Positions 1-6,441 of a stretch of 9,979 nucleotides of DNA are shown here, one piece after another. The notes below the pieces were generated by a model. That model was not told the origin of the DNA, did not search any database, and was given only the letters and a program-made list of their open reading frames with translations. The stretch lies in the NCBI GenBank assembly GCA_023395435.1, contig JAEWZG010000078.1, forward strand, positions 1 through 9,979, written 5' to 3'. A program made the translations under genes and the position numbers. Origin of the DNA: Bacillota bacterium. GTDB lineage: Bacteria > Bacillota > Clostridia > Oscillospirales > Ruminococcaceae. Every line of letters starts with the position of its first letter. Position 1 is the stretch's first letter.

Positions 1-104
1 ACGTAACAAAGCACGGTGGCTATTTTTTGATAGGGCATGCAGAACATATTTCAAAAGACAGCAAGTATAAAGCTCTAAAACCATCTATATTTATCAAAGA
101 ATAA
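1..104 (+). CDS. cheR: Chemotaxis protein methyltransferase CheR, C-terminal fragment
   Basis: The window opens inside a gene whose reading frame begins with the codon at 3-5 and ends with TAA at 102-104, leaving 33 visible residues. These contain a glycine-aromatic stretch followed by G-H-A-E (GGYFLIGHAEHI) and end with a K-P-S-I-F-I-K-E tail. This matches the end of the CheR SAM-dependent methyltransferase domain, where GGYLFIGHSE and a terminal PSIY(R/K)K are typical. CheR methylates glutamates on chemoreceptors and opposes CheB, whose gene starts 20 bases downstream, so the context strongly supports the call. The catalytic and SAM-binding parts lie outside the window, so intactness cannot be judged. 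Confidence 0.85.
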   Translation, partial: VTKHGGYFLIGHAEHISKDSKYKALKPSIFIKE

Positions 105-124
105 ACGATCATAAGGGGTGCTTT

Positions 125-1177
125 ATGGGTGAGAAGTATATTAAGACGCTTATTGTGGATGATTCAATCCTGTTCAGAGAGGTTTTATCAAAGCTTGTTG
201 CTGAAGATAAGGCAATCGATGTCATAGCAACTGCAGGTGATCCATATGATGCAAGAGATAAAATAATCCAGCTCAGACCTAATGTAATGACACTTGATAT
301 TGAAATGCCAAGAATGGACGGAATAAGATTTTTAAAAAAGCTTATTCCACAGTATGCTATTCCGGTAGTTGTTGTAACATCACTTCCTATTAATGCTTTT
401 GAAGCACTTGATTCAGGAGCAGTTGACTTTGTAAAAAAGCCAGTCGTAAAAGGTCCTGACGATTTAAAGAATTTTGCATTGGAGCTAAGGGAAAAAATAA
501 AAATCGCTAGTACTTCAAAGGTAATTGTACCTAAAAAACCTGATATGGCCGCTTTGGCAAAGCAGTATGATAAATGTTGCAATTCCTCAACAGAAATTAT
601 TGCAATAGGTGCATCAACTGGGGGCCCTGAAGCTATAACAAATGTTGTTAAGGATCTGCCTGCGGATATTCCACCTATTGTTATTACTCAGCATATGCCA
701 GTGAAGTTTACTGAAATGTTTGCTCAAAGGCTTAATAAAATCTCAAATCTTGAGGTAAGGGAAGCTAAAGACGGCGACAGACTATATTCAGGTCTTGCTC
801 TTGTAGCAGCAGGCGAGCATCATTTGCGTGTCAACAAGGACTTTAAAGGCTATTATATATCATCAGAACCTGGTGAAAAGGTTAGCGGGCATTGTCCGTC
901 TGTTGATGTAATGTTTGAGTCTGTTGCTGAATGCGCAAAAGATAAGGCTATCGGAGTAATTCTTACAGGAATGGGTGCCGATGGAGCAAAAGGACTTTAT
1001 ACAATGAAAAAAGCTGGTGCTTATACAATAGGGCAGGACGCTGAAAGCTGTGTTGTCTATGGAATGCCGAAGGTTGCTTTTAATATCGGTGGAGTAATAA
1101 AACAATGTCCACTTGAAGAAATTGATGATGAAATAATCAAAAGTCTGAAAACAAATAATCAAAAGCAAGGAGAATAA
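125..1177 (+). CDS. cheB: Chemotaxis response regulator protein-glutamate methylesterase CheB
   Basis: CheB removes methyl groups from receptor glutamates, and deamidates receptor glutamines, during adaptation; it is cytoplasmic and activated by CheA phosphorylation. The 350-residue length is normal. Residues about 6-120 are a receiver domain with the acidic pair D12-D13, phosphoacceptor D58 in TLDIEMP, T85 and the conserved K105 before proline. Residues about 155-345 are the methylesterase domain with GASTGG (S164), QHMP (H190) and GMGADGAKG (D286), giving an intact Ser-His-Asp triad. The linker at about 125-155 is lysine-rich. The ATG is preceded by AAGGGGTG at 113-120. The gene lies 20 bases after cheR and 3 bases before cheW, so all three are probably co-transcribed. 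Nothing suggests truncation. Confidence 0.97.
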   Translation: MGEKYIKTLIVDDSILFREVLSKLVAEDKAIDVIATAGDPYDARDKIIQLRPNVMTLDIEMPRMDGIRFLKKLIPQYAIPVVVVTSLPINAFEALDSGAVDFVKKPVVKGPDDLKNFALELREKIKIASTSKVIVPKKPDMAALAKQYDKCCNSSTEIIAIGASTGGPEAITNVVKDLPADIPPIVITQHMPVKFTEMFAQRLNKISNLEVREAKDGDRLYSGLALVAAGEHHLRVNKDFKGYYISSEPGEKVSGHCPSVDVMFESVAECAKDKAIGVILTGMGADGAKGLYTMKKAGAYTIGQDAESCVVYGMPKVAFNIGGVIKQCPLEEIDDEIIKSLKTNNQKQGE

Positions 1178-1180
1178 ACT

Positions 1181-1681
1181 ATGAATGATTATATGGATTT
1201 ATATAATGACGAGCAGGAGGATGATGTTGATCTTCAGCATATGAAATTTCTTACGTTTATCCTTGACAACAGGACTTTTGCATTGCCCATAAAGGATGTT
1301 ATTGAGATTATTGAAGTTCAGGATGCTATGCCTGTTCCTGAGTTCCCTGACTATGTAAAGGGCATTATTAACACAAAAGGAAGAGTTGTTCCTGTAATTG
1401 ATATGCGTCTTCGTTTTCAGCTTGAAGAAGCTGAATATACCGAAAGGACCTGTATTGTTATATGTTCAATATGTTCTGTTGAAATTGGATTTGTGGTTGA
1501 TACAGTGAAAGCAGTAATTTCTCTTGAAGAAGATATGATGGCTCCTCCACCAGCAATTACGACAGATAAAGTTACAAGGTACATTACAGGCGTCGCAAAG
1601 TATGAGGACGACCTTGTAATCATTCTTGACGCAAAGAAAATTCTTGATGAAAAGGGACTTAATCTTGTAAGCGGAATGTAA
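1181..1681 (+). CDS. cheW: Chemotaxis coupling protein CheW
   Basis: CheW is the cytoplasmic adaptor that links the CheA kinase to chemoreceptors in signalling arrays. The 166-residue protein has one CheW (SH3-like double-barrel) domain from about residue 21. Its signature is at 59-78 (VKGIINTKGRVVPVIDMRLR), followed by a second conserved half with GFVVDTVKAVI at 103-113 and a VIILDAKKIL ending near 155. About twenty acidic residues precede the domain, longer than in minimal CheW proteins. The upstream ATG is chosen because AAGGAG at 1167-1172 lies 8 bases before it, while the internal ATG at codon 21 has no such site. The usual arginine of the N-L-R-G motif is lysine (K66) here. It is the last gene before the terminator at 1687-1715. 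Confidence 0.95.
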   Translation: MNDYMDLYNDEQEDDVDLQHMKFLTFILDNRTFALPIKDVIEIIEVQDAMPVPEFPDYVKGIINTKGRVVPVIDMRLRFQLEEAEYTERTCIVICSICSVEIGFVVDTVKAVISLEEDMMAPPPAITTDKVTRYITGVAKYEDDLVIILDAKKILDEKGLNLVSGM

Positions 1682-1686
1682 AATAT

Positions 1687-1715
1687 AAACTGCAACATTT
1701 TGTTGCAGTTTTTTT
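1687..1715 (+). terminator. Intrinsic terminator of the chemotaxis operon
   Basis: A perfect 11-bp inverted repeat, AAACTGCAACA (1687-1697) and TGTTGCAGTTT (1701-1711), encloses a TTT loop and runs into a T tract ending at 1715. It starts 5 bases after the cheW stop and separates the chemotaxis genes from the SigD promoter that follows. No RNA folding was run, but the pairing is exact by inspection. Confidence 0.93.
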
Positions 1716-1726
1716 GTTTAATATAT

Positions 1727-1752
1727 TAAGTTTTATATTTTTCTGCCGATAT
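1727..1752 (+). promoter_or_regulatory. SigD (sigma-28/FliA-type) promoter for the flgM operon
   Basis: TAAG at 1727-1730, a 14-base spacer, and GCCGATAT at 1745-1752 match the known SigD consensus TAAA-N14-16-GCCGATAT with one mismatch. It lies between the cheW terminator and the flgM start, in the correct orientation. Transcription should start near 1758-1762, giving a leader of about 50 bases. Because flgM, the SigD anti-sigma factor, is the first gene, this implies an autoregulatory loop in which SigD drives its own inhibitor. A TATAAT lies at 1769-1774 but no matching -35 was seen for it. Confidence 0.85.
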
Positions 1753-1808
1753 GATATATAAGTAGTAATATAATCTTGTTTAAAATATTATAACTGGAGG
1801 ATTAAATT

Positions 1809-2090
1809 ATGGAGATTAAAGGATACATCAATGCCATTAATGCATATAATACAGCTAAATTTGAAAGGAATAAATCTGAGTCTGTTAACACTGTTAGTTC
1901 TGTGAAGAATACAGATAAGGTTGAATTCTCTTCAGGAAAAATCAATTCCGTTGAGGCACTCAAGGCTTCTATTTTAAGAAAAGTAGAAAGCTCTGCAAGT
2001 ATAGAAAGGATAACTGATTTGACTGCAAGCATTAATAACGGGCAATATAGCGTACAGTCGGAAATAGTTGCAAGATCGATACTTGAATAA
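1809..2090 (+). CDS. flgM: Anti-sigma-28 factor FlgM
   Basis: FlgM binds and inhibits SigD until the hook-basal body is complete; export or inactivation of FlgM then allows late flagellar genes to be expressed. The 93-residue protein has a polar N-terminal half expected to be disordered and a FlgM-type C-terminal region. There, a DKVEFSSG segment (36-43) leads into a helix, and residues 66-93 show the family pattern I-x-x-(I/L)-x-x-x-I-x-x-G-x-Y-x-(V)-x-x-x-x-V-A-x-x-(I/L)-(L) (ERITDLTASINNGQYSVQSE, then IVARSILE). The ATG follows GGAGG at 1796-1800 with 8-base spacing. It is the first gene after the SigD promoter and lies 17 bases before the flgN-like gene. Length and position agree with FlgM of Firmicutes. 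Confidence 0.92.
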   Translation: MEIKGYINAINAYNTAKFERNKSESVNTVSSVKNTDKVEFSSGKINSVEALKASILRKVESSASIERITDLTASINNGQYSVQSEIVARSILE

Positions 2091-2107
2091 TCTTAAGGAG
2101 AAGTATA

Positions 2108-2569
2108 ATGCACAATTATAAGCTAATAATTGACTTTTTCGGACAATATACTGACCACTATGTTGAATTACTTGACTTCGAAAATAAGAAGCTTAAATAT
2201 ATAATTTCTAATGACGTTAAAGAGCTTAGTAATTGCCTTGGAAAGGAACAGGCTTTAATAATGAAGGGGAAAAACCTTGAAGTAAAAAGAATTGAGTTAC
2301 TAAAAAAAGAAGGTTTTGCCGATAGCTCATTTGGTGAAATGATTCAGTCAGCTCCTGATGAATATAAGGATAAACTCCAGAGCGTTTTTTCAGGTCTTTC
2401 AAAGTATGTTCTTGAAGTTAAAAGAATTAATGACGAGGCAATGAATGTTGTCAGAGTGAAACTCAATTCAATAGAAAACAAGCTGTCACACAACTCAGGT
2501 GAGATTTATAACGACAAGGGTGGCAGAAATCACACAGCGATGTCAGTATCAATGACAAAGAATGTTTAG
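2108..2569 (+). CDS. flgN: FlgN-family flagellar export chaperone
   Basis: FlgN proteins are small helical cytoplasmic chaperones that bind the junction proteins FlgK and FlgL and deliver them to the flagellar export gate. The 153-residue product looks almost wholly alpha-helical to about residue 128. Its N-terminal helix has the family pattern of hydrophobic and aromatic residues followed by E-N-K-K-L-K, and a central K-x-x-Q-A-L-I-x-K motif lies near 46-53. The tail after residue 128 is polar. AAGGAG at 2095-2100 sits 7 bases before the ATG. Its place between flgM and flgK is that of flgN (yvyG) in B. subtilis, which supports the name more strongly than sequence alone, since this family is poorly conserved. 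The flgK ribosome binding site overlaps its stop codon. Confidence 0.85.
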   Translation: MHNYKLIIDFFGQYTDHYVELLDFENKKLKYIISNDVKELSNCLGKEQALIMKGKNLEVKRIELLKKEGFADSSFGEMIQSAPDEYKDKLQSVFSGLSKYVLEVKRINDEAMNVVRVKLNSIENKLSHNSGEIYNDKGGRNHTAMSVSMTKNV

Positions 2570-2584
2570 GAGGATGACGGATGA
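2568..2584 (+). promoter_or_regulatory. flgK translation initiation region with repeated GGATGA
   Basis: AGGAGG at 2568-2573 overlaps the flgN stop codon (TAG, 2567-2569) and lies 7 bases before the flgK ATG at 2581. The hexamer GGATGA occurs twice, at 2572-2577 and 2579-2584, so ATG appears at 2574 and 2581. The first is out of frame with flgK and abuts the Shine-Dalgarno sequence, so the second is taken as the start. The spaced GGA motifs could be CsrA contacts, but that is only inference. Confidence 0.6.
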
Positions 2585-4095
2585 GACCAACGTTTTTAGG
2601 CTTTGAAACAACAAGAAAATCTTTAATGGCTTCACAGAAAGCTCTTGATATAACAGGTCATAATATCTCAAATGTAAACACAACAGGTTATTCAAGACAA
2701 AGGGTTGACCTTTTCTCAATGGTAACTACCTCAGGCGGAACAAGATATGCAGCAAGTAAGATCATGTGTGCCGGTCAGGGTGTTTATATGTCAGGAGTTG
2801 ATCAGATTCGTGATCCGTTCCTCGATAAAAAGTTCAGGGAGCTTAACTCTGACACAGCAGAAGCCGGAATAAAATCAAGTATTCTTACTGATGTCGAAAA
2901 TGTTCTTGACAATATTGATACAGAAGGCTTACAAAAAGCACTTTTAAAATTCCAGAAGACTATGCAGTCCTTTGCAACAGACTCTACAGATAGAGTGGAA
3001 ATTGCAAACATCCTCACCCAGTCAGCAAAACAGCTTGTTAATGTAATTAACAACTACGACTTCAAACTTACACAGATTCAGGATCAGACAAAATTTGAAG
3101 TAGACGCTTCAATCAGTGACGTTAACGCAACCTTGAATAAAATTGCTGATCTTAATAAGCAGATAGCAGACAGCTATGTTTCAAACGGTGAGGTTTCATA
3201 CGGTCTTGCTGGGGATTATACAGTAAACGCGACATACGGACCAAATGAATTACTGGATACAAGAAATGTTCTTCTTGATTCACTATCATCTTATGGTGAC
3301 ATTGAGGTTCAGGACGAAAAAGATGGTACCGTAACAGTAAAATTTGCCGGTGCTACAGTAATTCAAGGCGACAAGGCAACACAGCTTAGCTGTTCCGAGG
3401 ATTCGATAACTGGTGCTTTGATGCTTGGTTTTAACAATGGTTCATCATTCAGCCCGAAATCAGGCTCACTAAAGGGATATGTTGATGTTTATAACGGAAA
3501 TGGATGTTATACACAAGGTGCACAGAATGGTTCAGAAGGACTTGCATACTTTAAAACAGTAATTGATAAGTTTTCAGAAACAATGGCAAATGAGTTTAAC
3601 AAAATGAATGAAGATCCTGCAAACCCTGGCGTGGAAAGACCATTGTTCACAACATCCGACGGTAGTGTTATCTTCACAGCAAAGAACCTTAGGGTTTCAG
3701 ATGATTGGGTTAATAAGCCAATGTCAATTCTTCCAACAAATCAGGATGGCGAACTTGACAATGCACATATCTATAGATTGCTGAGCGTTTTTGATAAGAA
3801 AGTTGAGTTCGGTAATAATAATGATTTTGAAGGAACCTTAGAAGGCTATATTTCATACTACACAAATAAGCTTACACAGGAAATAACCTTCCAGTCAGGG
3901 AAGTTTGAATCAAACGATTCACTAACAACAAGTATTCTTTCTGAAAGAGATGCAAAATCAGCAGTTTCTCTTGACGAAGAAGGAATAAATATGATGAACT
4001 ACCAGAAATGGTTTAACGCTTCTGCAAGAGTAATGACTACACTTGATGAGGCACTGAATACAATCATAAACAATATGGGACTTGTAGGCAGATAA
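2581..4095 (+). CDS. flgK: Flagellar hook-associated protein 1 FlgK (hook-filament junction)
   Basis: FlgK is exported by the flagellar type III apparatus and forms the first ring of the hook-filament junction, next to the hook. The 504-residue length is normal for the family. The N-terminal rod/hook signature (residues about 5-45) contains the hallmark HNISNVNTTGYSRQRVDL (27-44). The C-terminal segment (about 463-500) has S-L-D-E-E-G-I-N-M-M-N-Y-Q-K-W-F and a following amphipathic helix. Together these form the coiled-coil D0/D1 core typical of axial proteins. The central region, from about 200 to 450, is the variable exposed part. There is no cleavable signal peptide, as expected for this export route. 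It follows the FlgN-like chaperone gene and precedes flgL by 19 bases. Confidence 0.97.
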   Translation: MRPTFLGFETTRKSLMASQKALDITGHNISNVNTTGYSRQRVDLFSMVTTSGGTRYAASKIMCAGQGVYMSGVDQIRDPFLDKKFRELNSDTAEAGIKSSILTDVENVLDNIDTEGLQKALLKFQKTMQSFATDSTDRVEIANILTQSAKQLVNVINNYDFKLTQIQDQTKFEVDASISDVNATLNKIADLNKQIADSYVSNGEVSYGLAGDYTVNATYGPNELLDTRNVLLDSLSSYGDIEVQDEKDGTVTVKFAGATVIQGDKATQLSCSEDSITGALMLGFNNGSSFSPKSGSLKGYVDVYNGNGCYTQGAQNGSEGLAYFKTVIDKFSETMANEFNKMNEDPANPGVERPLFTTSDGSVIFTAKNLRVSDDWVNKPMSILPTNQDGELDNAHIYRLLSVFDKKVEFGNNNDFEGTLEGYISYYTNKLTQEITFQSGKFESNDSLTTSILSERDAKSAVSLDEEGINMMNYQKWFNASARVMTTLDEALNTIINNMGLVGR

Positions 4096-4114
4096 TATTA
4101 AGGAGATATAGGAT

Positions 4115-5098
4115 ATGAGAGTAACACAGAATCAGATGACAAGGTTGTATCTGAAAAATTCAAATTCCGCGTTGAATAATATGAATAAAATCAACAACCG
4201 TGTCCTCACCCAAAGAAAATTCATAAGAGCCTCAGAGAATTCAGTTGGTGCTGCAAAGGCTCTTATTATCAGAAGGAACCTTGAGAAGAATGAGATGTAC
4301 AGTGACAATATAGCAACAGCAGAGGGCATTTATTCAACTGCTGAAAAAGCTTTGCTTTCAATAAGCAGCGTTTCAACAACTATCTCTGATTCGATAATTC
4401 AAGGGGCAACCGGCACAAATGGTGAAGACGGAAAGAAAATCATTGCAAACCAGATCAGAAACATGGCAAAGGAAATGACTACACAGATTAACTCAGAATA
4501 TGCTGATAGAAAGCTATTTGGTGGTTCCAACAACGCATCAGTTCCTTTTGTATATGATCAGGCAACAAAAACGCTCACCTATAATGGAGTGGATATTAAT
4601 TCTGAAAATCTTTCAGACTTCCCGAAAAGTGCTGAAATAAGTCTTGATGTCGGCTTAGGTCTTCAATTTGATGCTGCTGGAAATGTTGATAAGCAGACTG
4701 TTATGAATATTGCACTCAACGGCGCAGATATTCTTGGATATGGAACAGATGCAGACGGTGACCCTAAAAACCTTATCGCTCTTGCATATAAAGCAGCAGA
4801 TGCTTTAGATGCAGGTAACAGTGGTGAGGCACTTAGTATTCTTGAGAAGCTTAATGCAAGCAAGTCAAATCTTATGAATAGCATTACTGATTTAGGAAAT
4901 CAACAGCAGTCTGTTGATTATGCAAAGTCAAGGATTGAAAATGATGAATTCAGCCTGAAGACAGCCCAGCAGAGCGTTGAGGGTGTTGATCTGACGGAAG
5001 AACTCACAAACCTGAAGGTCGCGGAAATGGCATACAACGCAACACTATCAATGGGAACAAAGCTTATACCATTAAGCATATTTGATTACATGAAGTAA
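4115..5098 (+). CDS. flgL: Flagellar hook-associated protein 3 FlgL (hook-filament junction)
   Basis: FlgL forms the second junction ring, between FlgK and the filament. The 327-residue product has the flagellin-like N-terminal coiled coil (MRVTQNQMTRLYLKNSNSAL at 1-20, with a RASENSVGAAKAL stretch near 38-50). The C-terminal partner helix at 292-327 carries D-L-T-E-E-L-T-N-L-K-V-A-E-M-A-Y and ends S-I-F-D-Y-M-K. FlgL is preferred over flagellin because it directly follows flgK, begins MRVTQ, lacks the canonical flagellin N-terminus and ends with the FlgL-type S-L-x-D-Y-M-like tail. AAGGAG at 4100-4105 precedes the ATG by 9 bases. A second GGA at 4111-4113 lies almost against the start codon. 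Confidence 0.95.
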   Translation: MRVTQNQMTRLYLKNSNSALNNMNKINNRVLTQRKFIRASENSVGAAKALIIRRNLEKNEMYSDNIATAEGIYSTAEKALLSISSVSTTISDSIIQGATGTNGEDGKKIIANQIRNMAKEMTTQINSEYADRKLFGGSNNASVPFVYDQATKTLTYNGVDINSENLSDFPKSAEISLDVGLGLQFDAAGNVDKQTVMNIALNGADILGYGTDADGDPKNLIALAYKAADALDAGNSGEALSILEKLNASKSNLMNSITDLGNQQQSVDYAKSRIENDEFSLKTAQQSVEGVDLTEELTNLKVAEMAYNATLSMGTKLIPLSIFDYMK

Positions 5099-5103
5099 AA
5101 GTT

Positions 5104-5118
5104 GAGGTGATATTGATG
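5104..5118 (+). promoter_or_regulatory. Ribosome binding site that fixes the DUF6470 gene start
   Basis: GAGGTGA at 5104-5110 is a strong match to the anti-Shine-Dalgarno sequence and lies 5 bases before ATG at 5116-5118. An in-frame GTG at 5107 lies inside this site and so cannot be a realistic start. The protein is therefore taken to begin at 5116. Confidence 0.8.
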
Positions 5119-5724
5119 GATCAGTTACTTAGTATAAGGACAACGCCAATAGCTGTTGAAATATTAATTGACAATGCACAGGTCAAGTATAACAGCAGGC
5201 TTCCAAAGGTTGAAGTTTCCCGCCAGGAAGGCGGACTTCAGATGAAAGCCGATCCTATTAAAATCAATATTGATACCTTCGAAATGCGCCAGAGTATTGG
5301 ACTTAAATCAAACACTACACTATTAAACGAAGCAGCCCAGAAAGGTATCAAGATAGCTTATCAGGCAACAGCAAAATATGCACAGGAAGGAAACGAGCTT
5401 GCTGACCCGAACGGAATGAGTATTGCACAGATTGCTGCGTCAAAACTCAATAAGCAGGTTGAAACTGCACTTGAGTTTCTGCCTAAGGATGGACCGGATA
5501 TTTCCTGGGATGGCGGAAAGCTCAGTATCCATTACCAGATGGATGAGCTTAACATGGATTGGGATACAACCGGACTTACTAATTTCGAATTTATACCTGG
5601 TAAGATAGAATTTGATGTGAAACAGATGCCTAAAGTAGAAATTGAATATCTTGGAGGGCCTATATATGTTCCACCAAGTGCAGATCCTGAACTTAAGGGA
5701 CAGGAAATAGATGTATTAGTATAA
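5116..5724 (+). CDS. DUF6470 (YviE-like) family protein of the flagellar operon
   Basis: This 202-residue protein resembles the DUF6470/YviE family found beside flgL and fliW in many Firmicutes; its biochemical role is not established to my knowledge. Visible features are a beta-rich N-terminus (residues 4-60: LLSIRTTPIAVEI, then alternating hydrophobic strands), a central helical part (65-122) and a beta-rich C-terminus ending with the family-like E-Y-L-G-G-P-I-Y-V-P-P-S-A-D-P at 177-191. There is no signal peptide, membrane segment or recognisable catalytic motif. It lies 17 bases after flgL and 16 before fliW, in the same place as yviE in B. subtilis. A cytoplasmic accessory role in assembly or flagellin homeostasis is only inferred from position. 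Confidence 0.88.
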   Translation: MDQLLSIRTTPIAVEILIDNAQVKYNSRLPKVEVSRQEGGLQMKADPIKINIDTFEMRQSIGLKSNTTLLNEAAQKGIKIAYQATAKYAQEGNELADPNGMSIAQIAASKLNKQVETALEFLPKDGPDISWDGGKLSIHYQMDELNMDWDTTGLTNFEFIPGKIEFDVKQMPKVEIEYLGGPIYVPPSADPELKGQEIDVLV

Positions 5725-5740
5725 GCAAGGAGCGATAGAT

Positions 5741-6202
5741 ATGAACAATTCATCAGAGGACAAAATCACTATTCAGACAAGGGATTTCGGGGAACAGGAA
5801 ATCAACAAGGCGGACATCATAAACTTCCCGAATGGTATTTTTGGATTTGAGGACAGCAAGCGTTTTGTTGTATTAAGTCCGCTTGGCGATGAAGCTTCAC
5901 CAATGTGGCTTCAGAGTGTCGATTCTATCGTACCGTGTTTTATTGTTTTCAAGCCACTTGATTTTATCACCGACTATGTTCCGGAACCTGCTTTGGACGA
6001 TCTTACTTTAATAAAGATTGAGGACAAGCAAGATATTGAAGTCCTATCAATAGCGGTAATTCCGGAAGATTACAAAAAGACAACGCTAAATATTAAGAGC
6101 CCGATTATCATCAATAAAAAGGACAGGATTGCTGTCCAGACTATTCTGGATGAAGACTACGATATTAAGTTTCCTTTATACCAGAGTATAAAGGAGGAGT
6201 AG
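5741..6202 (+). CDS. fliW: Flagellar assembly factor FliW (CsrA antagonist)
   Basis: FliW binds either flagellin or CsrA. When flagellin is exported, FliW is freed to sequester CsrA and relieve repression of flagellin translation. The 153-residue length is typical. Signature segments are FPNGIFGFED at 29-38, W-L-Q-S at 56-59, an I-V-F-K-P-L-D strand near 68-74, and the C-terminal LNIKSPIIINKKDRIAVQTI block (116-135) followed by L-D-E-D-Y. AAGGAG at 5727-5732 is 8 bases before the ATG. The gene ends 2 bases before csrA, whose ribosome binding site lies in its last codons. This suggests that FliW and CsrA are made in linked amounts. Confidence 0.96.
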   Translation: MNNSSEDKITIQTRDFGEQEINKADIINFPNGIFGFEDSKRFVVLSPLGDEASPMWLQSVDSIVPCFIVFKPLDFITDYVPEPALDDLTLIKIEDKQDIEVLSIAVIPEDYKKTTLNIKSPIIINKKDRIAVQTILDEDYDIKFPLYQSIKEE

Positions 6203-6207
6203 CGATG
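6191..6207 (+). promoter_or_regulatory. csrA ribosome binding site inside the fliW 3' end
   Basis: AAGGAGGAG at 6191-6199 lies within the final codons of fliW and 5 bases before the csrA ATG at 6205. Two back-to-back GGA trinucleotides (6193-6195, 6196-6198) fall in the Shine-Dalgarno itself. GGA is the core of CsrA binding sites, so autoregulation is possible but not shown. Confidence 0.7.
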
Positions 6208-6441
6208 TTAGTTATTACAAGGAAGACAGATGAAGGTCTTATTATTAATGACAACATTGAAATTACTGTCCTTGAAATTAGTAAGGACAGAATTAAAATC
6301 GGTATTAACGCACCAAAGGAAATCAGCATTTCAAGAAAAGAAATTTATATTACCGCTAAAGAAAACAAACAGGCGTCTGAAGCACTACCTGCAAATGTTC
6401 TCGAGCAGTTGCTTAACAACAAGGGAAAGGAGAAACAATAA
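6205..6441 (+). CDS. csrA: Carbon storage/translational regulator CsrA
   Basis: CsrA is a dimeric RNA-binding protein that blocks ribosome access at GGA-containing leaders; in B. subtilis its main target is the flagellin mRNA. The 78-residue product starts MLVITRK, with the RNA-contacting residues L2-T5-R6 visible. It continues through five beta strands to GINAPKEISISRKEIY (33-48), which contains the key R44. Residues after about 55 form a C-terminal extension longer than in enterobacterial CsrA (61 residues), like the extended CsrA proteins of FliW-containing bacteria, where the tail contributes to FliW binding. It is preceded by fliW with a 2-base gap. Its stop codon overlaps the fliD start by one base. 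Confidence 0.97.
   Translation: MLVITRKTDEGLIINDNIEITVLEISKDRIKIGINAPKEISISRKEIYITAKENKQASEALPANVLEQLLNNKGKEKQ

Noticed and set aside
977..982. GCCGAT in cheB as a SigD -10
   Set aside because: It encodes the conserved A-D of the methylesterase catalytic motif (D286), and no TAAA-like element is at the right distance.
1769..1774. TATAAT as a SigA promoter for flgM
   Set aside because: No acceptable -35 lies 16-18 bases upstream, since the region there is the SigD -10. AT-rich intergenic DNA gives such hexamers by chance.
1766..1790. TAATAT/ATATTA hairpin in the flgM leader as a riboswitch or operator
   Set aside because: Six A-T pairs around a 13-base loop are too weak to separate from AT-rich background.
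2574..2576. ATG seven bases before the flgK start
   Set aside because: It abuts the Shine-Dalgarno sequence and is out of frame with flgK, opening only a frame of about ten codons. FlgK similarity begins at 2581.
5107..5115. GTG start (and in-frame TTG) upstream of the DUF6470 gene
   Set aside because: The GTG lies within the GAGGTGA ribosome binding site, and the TTG at 5113 is too close to it. ATG at 5116 has correct spacing.
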